A DNA stretch of 64,000 nt, from NCBI GenBank assembly GCA_037043235.1, contig JAWRVZ010000049.1:1710501-1774500 (forward strand), given 5' to 3'. The position numbers were made by a program, and so were the translations under genes. Source of the DNA: Rhodeus uyekii (taxonomy: Eukaryota > Chordata > Actinopteri > Cypriniformes > Acheilognathidae). The notes below the pieces were generated by a model. It was not told the origin of the DNA, made no database searches, and saw only the letters and a program-made list of their open reading frames with translations. This document shows, piece by piece, positions 37,825 through 48,617 of the stretch (positions within the stretch are counted from its first letter, which is position 1; the number at the start of each line of letters is the position of its first letter).

Positions 37825-37930
37825 CGTTACGAGCAGGTGTGATGATCCAGAAAAAGTCAAACTGAAAGTAAATTCAGAGCTGAAACAGAAGGAGGGATTG
37901 ATGGTTGATCATCGCCTCCCTTTGCCTTTG
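37825..37930 (-). promoter_or_regulatory. 5' UTR exon and promoter region of the GIMAP at 32826-33901
   Basis: On the minus strand a donor AACG|GTGAGT at 37825/37824 ends an exon rich in CTTTC words. The same block with the same donor is repeated at about 60007-60110 upstream of the duplicated GIMAP. Conservation of the donor and its position upstream of a GIMAP coding exon with a clean acceptor support a non-coding first exon. The transcription start is not determined. Confidence 0.6.
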
Positions 37931-39081
37931 GGCTCATTTTGGGGGCGTTATGATTTATTTTTAAAGATGTTCGATTGAACTGGGCAGAACATGAATATCT
38001 ATAAGGTATTTATGGGATGTTCTTCTGTCAACACTTTTTCTTAGGTTTGTTCTGAACTCAAATGTGATTTCTGTGTGACTGAGAGGGAAAATGCCATCCA
38101 CTTATTTCTTACTTGCATTAATAGCGAAATGTTTGGAAAGATTTGAATAACCTCCTGTGTAAATGCTTGGGTAGGAAAGTTTACTTGTCTGGGAAAAAAA
38201 AAGTTTTTTTATTTTTATTTTACTTTAATACACAAACATTTCCATCTTTATTGATAATCCTTGTTTGATTATGGGGAAATATCATTTACATGAACAGAAG
38301 TGAACTAACCCAGATTTTTGTCATTACTGATAGATGAAAAATATTAAAGCAAAACACTCAAAACAGACTTTTACACTGTTATCATGATGATTCTAAATTG
38401 TCTGTTATTATTATTTTTTCTTGTATTATTTACTGTATATGTTATAGTATACTACATCTTATTTTTCTACTCATCTACATTTGTTGGAAATGACAATGTC
38501 CTGTTCATTGTTTTTAATGTTACTGGCATTCAAATAATAATAATTTAAAAAGTGCTTCTGTCTACAGTGAACTCTTGAATATATGTTGGTTTTGAATGAT
38601 ATGTGCGAGCATAAAACATACACAGTATATATACAAATAATTCCACCTCAAGCAAACCTGTTCTTTCTTGTTAGTGCCTTTATTTCCATACATTTCCATT
38701 TCAGACAAAATACAGTTTTGATGAAATAATATTTCAGTTTAGACCAGTTTCTTCTCTCATTCCTTTTGCATATTTTTTCATAAAACTTTCAAATAAGTAC
38801 CTTCTCAAGAGAGTATGTGATTTTGCATGTAGCCAATATCTGACACATCAGGAATCAAATCACAAATGGCTTAAGTATTATTTTGTCTTGACTGATTGCT
38901 GTGTGCAGTTACTCTATCAAGTGACCATCTCAGATCCATGTAATTCATCTCATGATCCATCACGAGTCTGTTTCTTTACGCAGTTCATGTATGACTTTCT
39001 CTTTCTCTGTGGGCTCTTGATCATCATCGTCTCTTTCATTTCTCTCGTCTTTGCTTTGTGTATTTATCTCATTACCTTGAT

Positions 39082-39734
39082 CTATTCTTCTTTGCTATTC
39101 TTCTTCTTGAGGAGATGTGGGTTCAGGAAAAGAAGGTATTGTATGTTGTTTTTTCTGCCTCTTCTCTCTGAGTTTTTAGCTTCCAAGCTCTTCTCAATCT
39201 TCTCCAACAGTTCTGTGACCTGGTTTTGATTGCTTCTGTCTTCATTGTTGAATGAGTGAGATCTTCCTCCACAGCTGTCAATCAGTGACTGTAGATCCGG
39301 GGTTTTCCTGATGTACAGATCTAATGATTCGTCCTTCAGCAGATCCACATGAGTGAACAGAACAATAGTGTGATGAACAGCTTCTTCTCCAAAGTTCTCC
39401 TGAATCCATCTCACTGTGTTTCTCTCTTCATCTGTGTATCTTCCATTCGGCCGGATGACCAGCAGAAACACATGAGGACCAGGAACAGACATTTCTAAGC
39501 ATTTCTCAATATCACGCTTGAGTTGATGCTGAATGTGTCTGCACCAGCGGGAATCTAACAGTCCTGGAGTGTCAATGATCGAGATGGTTCTTCCAGAAAT
39601 CACTGCTGCTTCTTTCTCACAGGATTGAGTGGATGATGCAAAACTCACTCTAAATGCATCCCTGCCCAGGATGGTGTTTCCCGTTGAACTCTTTCCTGAT
39701 CCAGTCTTTCCCAGAATAACAATCCTCAGATCTG
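39082..39734 (-). CDS. GIMAP-family GTPase, canonical motifs (partial gene model)
   Basis: The coding exon starts at an acceptor (CTAACAG before 39734) and opens directly into the AIG1 domain (DLRIVILGKTGSGKSS). G1 is GKTGSGKS, G3 DTPG, the hydrophobic box VFLLVI, G4 THVD and G5-like FNNED. All are intact and more canonical than in the GIMAP at 32826-33901. It ends after a Lys/Glu-rich helical segment without a glycine tail, giving about 217 residues from the acceptor. The open frame continues upstream past the acceptor to 39873, but that part looks intronic. The start-codon exon was not found. It lies just outside the duplicated block and has no paralogue in the right-hand copy. Its likely role is that of an immune-associated nucleotide-binding protein. 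Confidence 0.88.
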
Positions 39735-40896
39735 CTGTTAGAGAGAATATATGGTCAATTATCGTGAAATAATCGTGAAATAATTGAAATAATATTGTTC
39801 CCTCCTGAAGGAGGGAACAAATATGTTCTTTCATAACTGAACTGACAAATTGAGATCTTGCCTGAGAGACCAATCATCTTTGAGTGTAAATAAATGGGCA
39901 TTGCACTCTATACGGAGATTGTTAAACCCCACAAACATGTTAGGTGTCGTCATGTCCATAGCTCTGAAAATGTCTGCTAGCGAGGCGCTGTGTGGCAATA
40001 CCCAGGAGGAGGTAAAACTCCAAGCCCAAGCAGGGGTCTTGTGTTATGAAACTATGTCCACTGCTCGGTGGTGATAGGATAGGGGGATGAGAATGGCAAG
40101 GCATGGCATTGCATACTGCCATCCCCACCCACTTGAGACCAAAGTTATAGAAATACACCTGTACATGTCTGCAACAGGGTTTATTTCATGCATGTTGCAT
40201 GTACAGCAGCCGCTGCATGTCTAATGTGCTCACAGTGATTTCTGTGACTGAATTAGTAGTAGTAAATCTCTGCAGCAGCAGCATAACAGATCCATTCCAC
40301 AGAGACCAAATACATTAACACTGACATTTCCATTATCACTCCATTCTCTCTGACAGATGCCAGAACTTCAGGTGTCATCACAAATATTCACATTGAGTGG
40401 TGTTAATGAAACAGGATTAAAGGGGATTTACTGTGTAACATCCAGCCTTAATGCCCAACATCTTTACTTAACATGTAAAGGTATTTTGACGAATGATGTT
40501 GAAAGATTGTTTTCTGCCAACATCATGGGAACATTCATCAAATTTCAATGACAATATCTGATGATTTCATGAGCATTGGTATGAAATTAATTCTAAGACT
40601 TGCATGACCTTTACATAAATTTAAGAGAAATGTTAGGAACAATTACTATAGAACAGGCCAAAAAAAAAAAAACGTTGCCATGTTCCAAGGATGTTCTTTT
40701 AAGCACAAACTATTTTGTACAGACCATTTAAGGACATTGAAGACTAGATAATGTTGAACATATTATTTAGTAAAGTTACTGGAAGAATGTTTGATCATAA
40801 CTCAGAAAACCTTGGCAGAATATTCGCCAAAATAATGAGATTATTCCCTGTTAGTTATGTAGTACGTTACGCATTGCCACATATGTGAGTGCATAT

Positions 40897-41409
40897 TGTT
40901 ATGAATATGAGCTCTGCGCTCCCCTCCCTGGCCACCAGAGGGAGCTCACACATTTATACTGACACCTCACACACTACATTTCCCAGCAACCATCACACCG
41001 GACTAATCACACACATACACAGCTGAATTCCATCAGGACTGCTTGCTTCTCCACCTGTTACCCATTCTCAGAGACTATTTAAACCCGGTCACCCCACAGC
41101 TCAGAGCGAAGTCTTGTTGTACCCCGGTTAGCATTTCTGAGCGTTATTTCATCTGACTGTTTACCTGTTGCCATCACTGCTGTTTACCTGTTTCTGAACC
41201 TGTCTGCCTGCCTTTTGACCTCTGCCTGGATTCTCTACCTGTGATCGTTATCTGCCTGCCCTGACCTGTTTGCCTGTGACACCGTCTCTGATTCTGCCTG
41301 CCCTTCTGTTCCTGTTTGCCCCTGTTTAACCCTGCCTGTACGACCACCTCTGTTATCTTCATTAAAAGACATTGCGTTTGGATCCCTGCCTTGAGTCACC
41401 TCTGTTACA
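40897..41409 (+). repeat. 5' LTR of the 3.16-kb element
   Basis: TG...CA boundaries. A TATA-like TATTTAAA lies at 41076-41083 and an ATTAAAA poly(A)-type word near the end. It is the same length as the 3' LTR. It differs strongly from it only in a block at about 41142-41190. Confidence 0.93.
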
Positions 41410-41447
41410 GAAGACTTCGCCAACAAAAGATCCAGCTGTCTTCAAAC

Positions 41448-43550
41448 ATGTCTCAGCCAGTCACCCAAGAAGGACGTTGTGGCACCTTAGAAAATCTGGG
41501 GAAGATCCTCCAGATAGCAAGGGAGAACCCAGACTTTCATGACTTTGCCACCAAGTTCAGGATGTTTGCCATCTTCTCGTCCCTAGATGATGAGATGCTG
41601 AAGATGCTGTTTCGGTTCGGGGCTAACCATCTCCAGTTTATAGACCTCCCTGACACTACCAGCATGAGTTGGCAGCAAGCCATTCATGAGTGTCAGGTGA
41701 GTGTCCTGCTCCGAACCAGCCAGCCAGCGCCGCCAGAACCCGCCACGACCAGTCAGCCAGCGCCGCCAGAACCCGCCACGACCAGTCAGCCAGCGCCGCC
41801 AGAACCCGCCACGACCAGTCAGCCAGCGCCGCCAGAACCCGCCACGACCAGTCAGCCAGCGCCGCCAGAACCCGCCACGACCAGTCAGCCAGCGCCGCCA
41901 GAACCCGCCACGACCAGTCAGCCAGCGCCGCCAGAACCCGCCACGACCAGTCAGCCAGCGCCGCCAGAACCCGCCACGACCAGTCAGCCAGCGCCGCCAG
42001 AACCCGCCACGACCAGTCAGCCAGCGCCGCCAGAACCCGCCACGACCAGTCAGCCAGCGCCGCCAGAACCCGCCACGACCAGTCAGCCAGCGCCGCCAGA
42101 ACCCGCCACGACCAGTCAGCCAGCGCCGCCAGAACCCGCCACGACCAGTCAGCCAGCGCCGCCAGAACCCGCCACGACCAGTCAGCCAGCGCCGCCAGAA
42201 CCCGCCACGACCAGTCAGCCAGCGCCGCCAGAACCCGCCACGACCAGTCAGCCAGCGCCGCCAGAACCCGCCACGACCAGTCAGCCAGCGCCGCCAGAAC
42301 CCGCCACGACCAGTCAGCCAGCGCCGCCAGAACCCGCCACGACCAGTCAGCCAGCGCCGCCAGAACCCGCCACGACCAGTCAGCCAGCGCCGCCAGAGCC
42401 TGCAACGACCCGTCAACCAGAGCCAGAGCCTGCAACGACCCGTCAACCAGAGCCAGAGCCTGCAACGACCCGTCAACCAGAGCCAGAGCCTGCAACGACC
42501 CGTCAACCAGAGCCAGAGCCTGCAACGACCCGTCAACCAGAGCCAGAGCCTGCAACGACCCGTCAACCAGAGCCAGAGCCTGCAACGACCCGTCAACCAG
42601 AGCCAGAGCCTGCAACGACCCGTCAACCAGAGCCAGAGCCTGCAACGACCCGTCAACCAGAGCCAGAGCCTGCAACGACCCGTCAACCAGAGCCAGAGCC
42701 TGCAACGACCCGTCAACCAGAGCCTGCAACGACCCGTCAACCAGAGCCTGCAACGACCCGTCAACCAGAGCCTGCAACGACCCGTCAACCAGAGCCTGCA
42801 ACGACCCGTCAACCAGAGCCAGAGCCTGCAACGACCCGTCAGCCAGAGCCTGAGGTACCGTTTCCCACCCTATCCCACCCATTATCACCTCTGTCCCTGT
42901 CTGTGTCTGCCAGCCCTCCTGCCCTGTCTCTGCCAGAGATCGTCAGTCCTGCACCGCCACTGCATATGCTCAGCTGGATGGTACCGCCGCAGATCCTGCC
43001 GACTCCAGCCTCGACGGCAGTCGGGGAATGCCTGACTCCGCCTCCAGCCTCAGACCCCTTCTCTCCACCTCGGTCCGTCAACACTTCGGCACAGCCTGGC
43101 TTCTCACTCCCTCAGCTTCACCAAAGTCCCTCGACCATCATCTCCATCGGGTTCCCTCGTCCTCCAGGCTCCACCTTGGTCGTGCGTCGCCTTGCCTACA
43201 CCTGCGGCTCCAGCTGGCTCCTTCCTCCCTCCGGTTTACACCTTTTGTCCTCTGTCTCTCCGACTCTGCTCTCGGTCCGTTGGATTCCGCCTCGGTCGTT
43301 CGTCGCTGTGGCTGGCCTTCGGTCTCCGGAACCAGCGGTGTCGATCGGGTCCTTCGGCTGGTCAGCTACGTCCTGGGACCTTACGGACCTGCCAGACCTC
43401 CCAGACCCACCAGCCTTGCCTGAACCAGCCCGGTCTGTTCCCCCAGCACCACCCTGGATCTTTGAACTTTGGGTGCCGCCATGGTGGTGCGCGGCACCTT
43501 TTAGCAGCCTCACGCCAAGAGGCGCTCGTAGGGGGGGGGCTCTGTTATGA
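41448..43550 (+). CDS. Gag-like proline-rich repeat protein of the non-autonomous LTR element
   Basis: From the ATG 39 bases after the 5' LTR, a 700-residue frame runs to a stop lying just inside the 3' LTR. Residues 1-~90 form a globular domain with 'SLDDEMLKMLFRFGANH' and 'DLPDTTSMSWQQAI', the style of a fish LTR-borne Gag-like family I recognise. Next come about 21 copies of an 11-residue unit (SQPAPPEPATT), about 10 copies of a 10-residue unit (RQPEPEPATT) and about 4 copies of an 8-residue unit (RQPEPATT). A ~230-residue Pro/Ser/Leu-rich tail follows. The units are 33, 30 and 24 bases, so the frame is kept and other frames also stay open on both strands. No zinc knuckle is seen. It is probably a structural protein for packaging, by inference only. 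Confidence 0.8.
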   Translation: MSQPVTQEGRCGTLENLGKILQIARENPDFHDFATKFRMFAIFSSLDDEMLKMLFRFGANHLQFIDLPDTTSMSWQQAIHECQVSVLLRTSQPAPPEPATTSQPAPPEPATTSQPAPPEPATTSQPAPPEPATTSQPAPPEPATTSQPAPPEPATTSQPAPPEPATTSQPAPPEPATTSQPAPPEPATTSQPAPPEPATTSQPAPPEPATTSQPAPPEPATTSQPAPPEPATTSQPAPPEPATTSQPAPPEPATTSQPAPPEPATTSQPAPPEPATTSQPAPPEPATTSQPAPPEPATTSQPAPPEPATTSQPAPPEPATTRQPEPEPATTRQPEPEPATTRQPEPEPATTRQPEPEPATTRQPEPEPATTRQPEPEPATTRQPEPEPATTRQPEPEPATTRQPEPEPATTRQPEPEPATTRQPEPATTRQPEPATTRQPEPATTRQPEPATTRQPEPEPATTRQPEPEVPFPTLSHPLSPLSLSVSASPPALSLPEIVSPAPPLHMLSWMVPPQILPTPASTAVGECLTPPPASDPFSPPRSVNTSAQPGFSLPQLHQSPSTIISIGFPRPPGSTLVVRRLAYTCGSSWLLPPSGLHLLSSVSPTLLSVRWIPPRSFVAVAGLRSPEPAVSIGSFGWSATSWDLTDLPDLPDPPALPEPARSVPPAPPWIFELWVPPWWCAAPFSSLTPRGARRGGALL

Positions 43551-44055
43551 ATATGAGCTCTGCGCTCCCCTCCCTGGCCACCAGAGGGAGCTCACACATT
43601 TATACTGACACCTCAAACACTACATTTCCCAGCAACCATCACACCGGACTAATCACACACATACACAGCTGAATTCCATCAGGACTGCTTGCTTCTCCAC
43701 CTGTTACCCATTCTCAGAGACTATTTAAACCCGGTCACCCCACAGCTCAGAGCGAAGTCTTGTTGTACCCCGGTTAGCATTTCTGAGCATTTATATTCTG
43801 TTTTGTATCCTGTCACCGATTCTGCCTGCTTACCCGTTTCTGAACCTGTCTGCCTGCCTTTTGACCTCTGCCTGGATTCTCTACCTGTGATCGTTATCTG
43901 CCTACCCTGACCTGTTTGCCTGTGACACCGTCTCTGATTCTGCCTGCCCTTCTGTTCCTGTTTGCCCCTGTTTAACCCTGCCTGTACGACCACCTCTGTT
44001 ATCTTCATTAAAAGACATTGCGTTTGGATCCCTGCCTTGAGTCACCTCTGTTACA
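43543..44055 (+). repeat. 3' LTR of the 3.16-kb element
   Basis: The partner of 40897-41409, with the same ends and length. It follows a nine-G tract at about 43530-43539 that would serve as polypurine primer. Confidence 0.93.
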
Positions 44056-44631
44056 CATATACATATACGGGCCATTCTACAGAATTGGTGACAAAACGGA
44101 GTTGGAAACATCTTGAAATTTTTTATTTTTCCCCCACAAATTTGTCACTACCAAAACACAAAAATATATCATAAATTACATAGGCTTATAATGACCTATT
44201 AAGATTTTGTGTACATCAACCTTGTAAATATATATTTTTCTCTATTTAAAAAATATATATTTACAGGTTAAATCAATAAAAATGACAAATTTAATAATAT
44301 TTTAAGTGTCATTTATGAGATTTGTTGTATTTTGAACCCAATCTTTCTTTGTAGAAGGCAAAAAGTTTATCATAATGATTTCAAAGTTAAGGATTCATTA
44401 GGTTGAATATGTACTAAACTAAACACTATCATAACGTCTTAGTTGATAAGTCGATATACTTTATTTTTGACAAAACTTTCCATGTTTTGGTAGTGACAGC
44501 ACATTTTCGGTAGTGACAGTAATGTTTTGGTAGTGACCCCAATACTTAGTGTGCCATAGTTGAATCAGACATTCAACATTTTATGTTAATACAAATAACT
44601 AGTTATATTGCACATATGCAGTCAGCACGTA

Positions 44632-45811
44632 CACTCACCTAAAGGATTATTAGGAACACATACTAATACTGTGTGTGACCCCCTTTCACCTTCAGAACTG
44701 CCTTAATTCTACGTGGCATTGATTCAACAAGGTGCTGAAAGCATTCTTTTGAAATTTTGGCCCATACTGATAGTTATCAATGCATCTCGCAGTTGATGGA
44801 GATTTGTGGGATGCACATCCACCACATCCCAAAGATGCTCTATTGGGTTGAGATTTGTTGACTGTGGGGCCATTTTACTACAGTGAACTCATTGCCGTGT
44901 TCAAGAAAACGATTTGAAATAATTTGAGCTTTGTGACATGGTGCATTATCCTGCTGGAAGCAGCATCAGAGGATGGGTACATAAAGGGTGGTCATAAAGG
45001 GATGGACATGGTCAAAAACAATGCTCAGGCAGGCCGTGGCATTTAAACAATGCCCAATTGGCACTAAAGGGCCTAAAGTGTGCCAAGAAAACATCCCCCA
45101 CACCATTACACCACCATCACCAGCCTGCACAGAGGTAACAAGGCATGATGGATCCATGTTCTCATTCTGTTTATGCCAAATTCTGACTCTACCATCTGAA
45201 TGTCTCAACAGAAATCGAGACTCATCAGACCAGGCAACATTTTTCCAGTCTTCAACTGTCCAATTTTGATGAGCTCATGCAAATTGTAGCCTCTTTTTCC
45301 TATTTGTAGTGGAGATGAGTGGTACCCGGTGGGGTGTTCTGCTGTTGTAGCCCATCCGCCTCAAAGTTGTGCGTGTTGTGGCTTCACAAATGCTTTGCTG
45401 CAAACCTCAGTTGTAACAAGTGGTTATTTCAGTCAAAGTTGCTCTTCTATCAGCTTGAATCAGTCGGCCCGTGACCTCTGACCTCTATCATCAACAAGGC
45501 ATTTTCACCCACAGGACTGCCACATACTGGATGCTTTTCCCTTTTCACACCATTCTGTGTAAACCCTAGAAATGGTTGTGCGTGAAAATCCCAGTAACTG
45601 AGCAGATTGTGAAACACTCAGACCGGCCCGTCTGGCACCAACAACCATGCCACGCTCAAAACTGCTTAAATCACCTTTCTTTCCAATTCTGACATTAAGA
45701 TTGTCTTGACCCCTAAATGCATTGAAGCAACTGCCATGTTGATTAGATTGATTATAAAATTGCATTAATGAGAAATTGAACAGGTGCTCCTAATAATCCT
45801 TTAGGTGAGTG
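44632..45811 (-). mobile_element. Tc1-like transposon, degenerate, nested
   Basis: 1,180 bp flanked by TA dinucleotides, with inverted ends CACTCACCTAAAGGATTATT. On the minus strand, 45765-45505 encodes the N-terminal helix-turn-helix part of a Tc1-family transposase ('GMVVGARRAGLSVSQSA', 'LLGFSRTTISRVY'). Positions 45208-44966 encode part of the DDE domain ('RHSDGRVRIWHKQ', 'GGVMVWGMFSWHTLGPL'). The connecting frame and catalytic region are broken by frameshifts and stops, so it is a dead copy. Confidence 0.9.
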
Positions 45812-46027
45812 TATAACATATTCATTCAGATAATTTTCCAGAACCACATATAGACACTCTCTGTCTCTCTCTTGTAGTCTTTCTAGGCAGAACCCTGGTC
45901 TGCTGGTATGAGAGTCAGACTGTTACATATCATTGACTGCACCCTTAATTGTAACCTTATCACATTACATAATTTTAACTTGCATACTAAAACACTAAAA
46001 AAAATACTACAGTAGTAATGATTTGCA

Positions 46028-46225
46028 TGACTGTAAAAAAAAGTTGAGAAAACTTAAAAGTTAAAGGCAATCAGCTGCAGAACATTTTTGAGTTTTCTCA
46101 ACTTAGGGCCAATAGTCGTACAAACTTTGTTTGATTTATCTCAACTTTTTTTCCTGTTAAATAGTTGATTAAACTTTAAAAGCTGAATTTGTCATACAAA
46201 ACATAAGTTGGATTTTTTACAGTGT
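46028..46225. mobile_element. Short MITE with ACTGTAAAAAA ends
   Basis: About 200 bp from 'gactgtaaaaaaaagttgag' to 'gttggattttttacagtg', whose ends are inverted. The interior repeats 'gttgagaaaac' / 'gttttctcaac'. The 'ttttttacagtg' end is common in fish hAT-type MITEs. It is nested in the 3.0-kb element. Confidence 0.6.
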
Positions 46226-47087
46226 ACACATTTTTTGTTTATGACGGATTAATAAAGCATTATGTGTTCCCTTTTGTCACTACCAAAACAATGATGTCAC
46301 AACCGAAACTTCAAGACATGTTTCGGTCGTGACTGTTTTGGTAGTGACAATTTTAGATAATTTTGAGCCTAGCTCGAAGATGCAAATCAGCACATGGTTA
46401 GCAATCACTGGTCAGAACAGTGGTACACATATGAAAACTACATTTTATGGAATAACATCCAAAAAAGTTTTCTTAATAGCAGAAAAAATGTGTTTGGTAG
46501 TGACATTCCTTAAAGTTACACACAGATTTTCAGACTTTAGAACACATTTACCTCAAAATGATGGGATCAATCTACTCACCATATATAACATATGAGAGAG
46601 AGGGACAGGAATATTTCCTGATCAAAAATTTAGGGCTGTGGTTAAAATCAGTCTCACACAATGGACTAAAACATTCAGTGTTTTGGTAGTGAAATGAAAA
46701 TACGGGACATGTTTTTTTACATAAAGATTCATGATTTAAAAAAAAAAAAAAAAAAAAAAATGAACTTCATTTTTTAAAACAAAACAAAAAGATGCGTTTA
46801 AAAACAAGAATGGAAAAAAGGGCAAAAATATATTTAAATATCATTTTCACAAGTTGAAATTTACATGTAAGGGTTTGGGACAGCCACCTCCTAATTTAAA
46901 GTACCCAATACATGATGATATTATAAATATAAAGCTTTTAAATATTTTAAATATTATTGTGCGTTTCAATAAATAATTTAAGGGTCTTAGTAAACATCTA
47001 AGATTTGAATATTTAAATGCTTGTCAAATGTGTTTTTTTGGATGGGGGACACCAAATGTCACCAATTCTGTAGAATGGCCCATATAC

Positions 47088-47696
47088 AATAATTAAGGAG
47101 AACAATACAAATAATATGGAGCCAATAATGTTTTGTTTATGCAGTTTGTTTGCTTGTCTTCCACTCTCCATCAATGTGCCACTAACATACAAGGAAAATG
47201 GAAGTATGTATTTTTTTTTTAAAGTGCATTTAAAACTCTAAATTCAGAACGTCTGATCTATGCTAAAAAAAAAAACAAAAAAAAAAAAAAACATTATGGG
47301 TGAAAATCTACTAACATCAAGTAACTACTTTTGATGATTTATGATTGGTCAACATTTTTTGGAAACACTTTAGATTTACGACCCAGAAAGCAATGCGTAC
47401 ACATGCTGAATTTACAGCATAAATTTCAGTAATTATAATGTAACTATACAGTATTTGCATGTAGCTATGAGAGAACAATGTTTGAAGTTTGGGGAACATT
47501 CAGTGGACACCTTCACGCCTTGAGACCACAAAGCCTCAATTTTGGAGAGCACTTGACAAGCACAGAGGAACAGAGCTGAGGACTACAGTCACTGGTATAC
47601 TCTCCTTGCATCTCATAATGTGTAAATAAACGCACCCCCCGGATTTAACTCACTTTCTCGTGTCCACTCTCCTTTTCCCATTAGGAAACCACTACA
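47088..47696. other. Non-coding stretch
   Basis: No gene. Two poly-A tracts flank a short spacer (about 47209-47291). Confidence 0.4.
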
Positions 47697-48617
47697 GTAT
47701 TCATGATTGTATAAAACAGTCACGTTCCTCTTGAGTTCATTTGCAAATCAAAATGAAAAGATGAATCTAGCTGTTAGAAATAGGTTTCTTTATTTGGTTG
47801 TGAAATGGTGTTTATTATTATAGGTCATATTTTTTCCTCACATTCATAAGCTGATAGGTTGATTATAATCAGTGTCAGTGCTGTCGTTCTGGGGAAACAC
47901 CTGTAACTCCATGTATGCCACATTAATATACATACATGAAAAAAGAACATGTCAGGAAACAAATTGCACGTCTAAATTCTGAATATGAATGACAAATACA
48001 TAAATGTTTAAATATTTATTTTACTTTCTGATTGACATACAGCATTATTTTCATTTATTCCAACAAAATGGCAAATGTAAAAGTATAACAACAAACAATA
48101 AAACAAGAAGATAAACAAAAGAAAAGAGGTTTCCAACTGTAAAATAATAATAATAATAATAAAGTTAATCTAAGAACAGAAAGATTAGTAGTTGCATGAA
48201 AAAAAATTATTTGTACAGGTTCTGAAAATTTCGATTGACTGACATGCAGAAAATTCTAGCAGTTTCTGAACATGTTTTTCTGTTCTATACAAAACTATAA
48301 GTTAAGATTGACATTCAATACTTGACAAAGAACAAATGGAAGGACAAACACACACAGTAAGTTGATATAAAACAGGAAAAGTGACAGGGACACTAAAAAC
48401 GTGAAAATCTGTTCTTTTAATTATTTATTTTGAAGCATTGCTGTATGTGTATATTGAAGTAAATGTGTTTATTTCTACTAGTTTGATCTACTCATTTATT
48501 GTACATGTTGGGGCATCTAATAATTCTTGTAGGCTCTTTCAGTTACTTTTTTCTTTTGTTTTGACCTGAGATGAATCTTTATCTTTGTTGTTAAAAACAT
48601 GAAAACCTCCAGAACAC

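Larger units (their letters stand above)
31825..38770. repeat. Segmental duplication, copy 1 (contains the intact GIMAP)
   Basis: This block is paralogous to 47697-60930 in the same orientation. Matching points include 'ttggttgtgaaatggt' (about 31912/47795), 'ggaaggacaaacacacacag' (about 32639/48338), the GIMAP coding exon, the 5' UTR exon (37825/60007), and 'agaccagtttcttctctcat' (about 38740/60885). The copies differ by several insertions and deletions: a 2.5-kb TIR element here, and a 10.3-kb LTR element plus coding deletions there. Confidence 0.85.
40897..44055 (+). mobile_element. Complete compact non-autonomous LTR retrotransposon (3.16 kb)
   Basis: Two LTRs of exactly 513 bp (40897-41409 and 43543-44055), each starting TGTTATGAA and ending TGTTACA, are flanked by the 5-bp target duplication CATAT (40892-40896 and 44056-44060). 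A G-rich polypurine tract sits immediately before the 3' LTR. The only coding region is a Gag-like ORF. There is no protease, reverse transcriptase or integrase, so mobilisation would depend on another element. Near-identical LTRs and an intact ORF indicate a recent insertion. Confidence 0.93.
44069..47081. mobile_element. 3.0-kb TIR DNA transposon, non-autonomous, with subterminal motif array
   Basis: Perfect 25-bp terminal inverted repeats begin GGGCCATTCTACAGAATTGG and are flanked by ATATAC on both sides (44063-44068 and 47082-47087). The motif TTTGGTAGTGAC or close variants occurs at least nine times in both orientations, near 44147, 44480, 44512, 44530, 46280, 46322, 46340, 46493 and 46680. 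They cluster toward the two ends, like transposase-binding sites. No transposase of its own is seen. A Tc1 copy and a MITE are nested inside. The superfamily is not assigned. Confidence 0.85.

Noticed and set aside
39735..39873. N-terminal extension of the second GIMAP starting at 39873
   Set aside because: A clean acceptor lies just before the AIG1 domain. The extension has no GIMAP similarity and reads as intron.
41583..42888. Minus-strand frames of ~410 codons and plus-strand alternative frames of 387-444 codons
   Set aside because: They are kept open by repeat units that are multiples of three. Only the 700-codon frame starts near the LTR and extends beyond the repeat on both sides.
44966..45765. 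A functional Tc1 transposase gene
   Set aside because: Only separate fragments of the helix-turn-helix and DDE regions remain, with frameshifts and stops between them.
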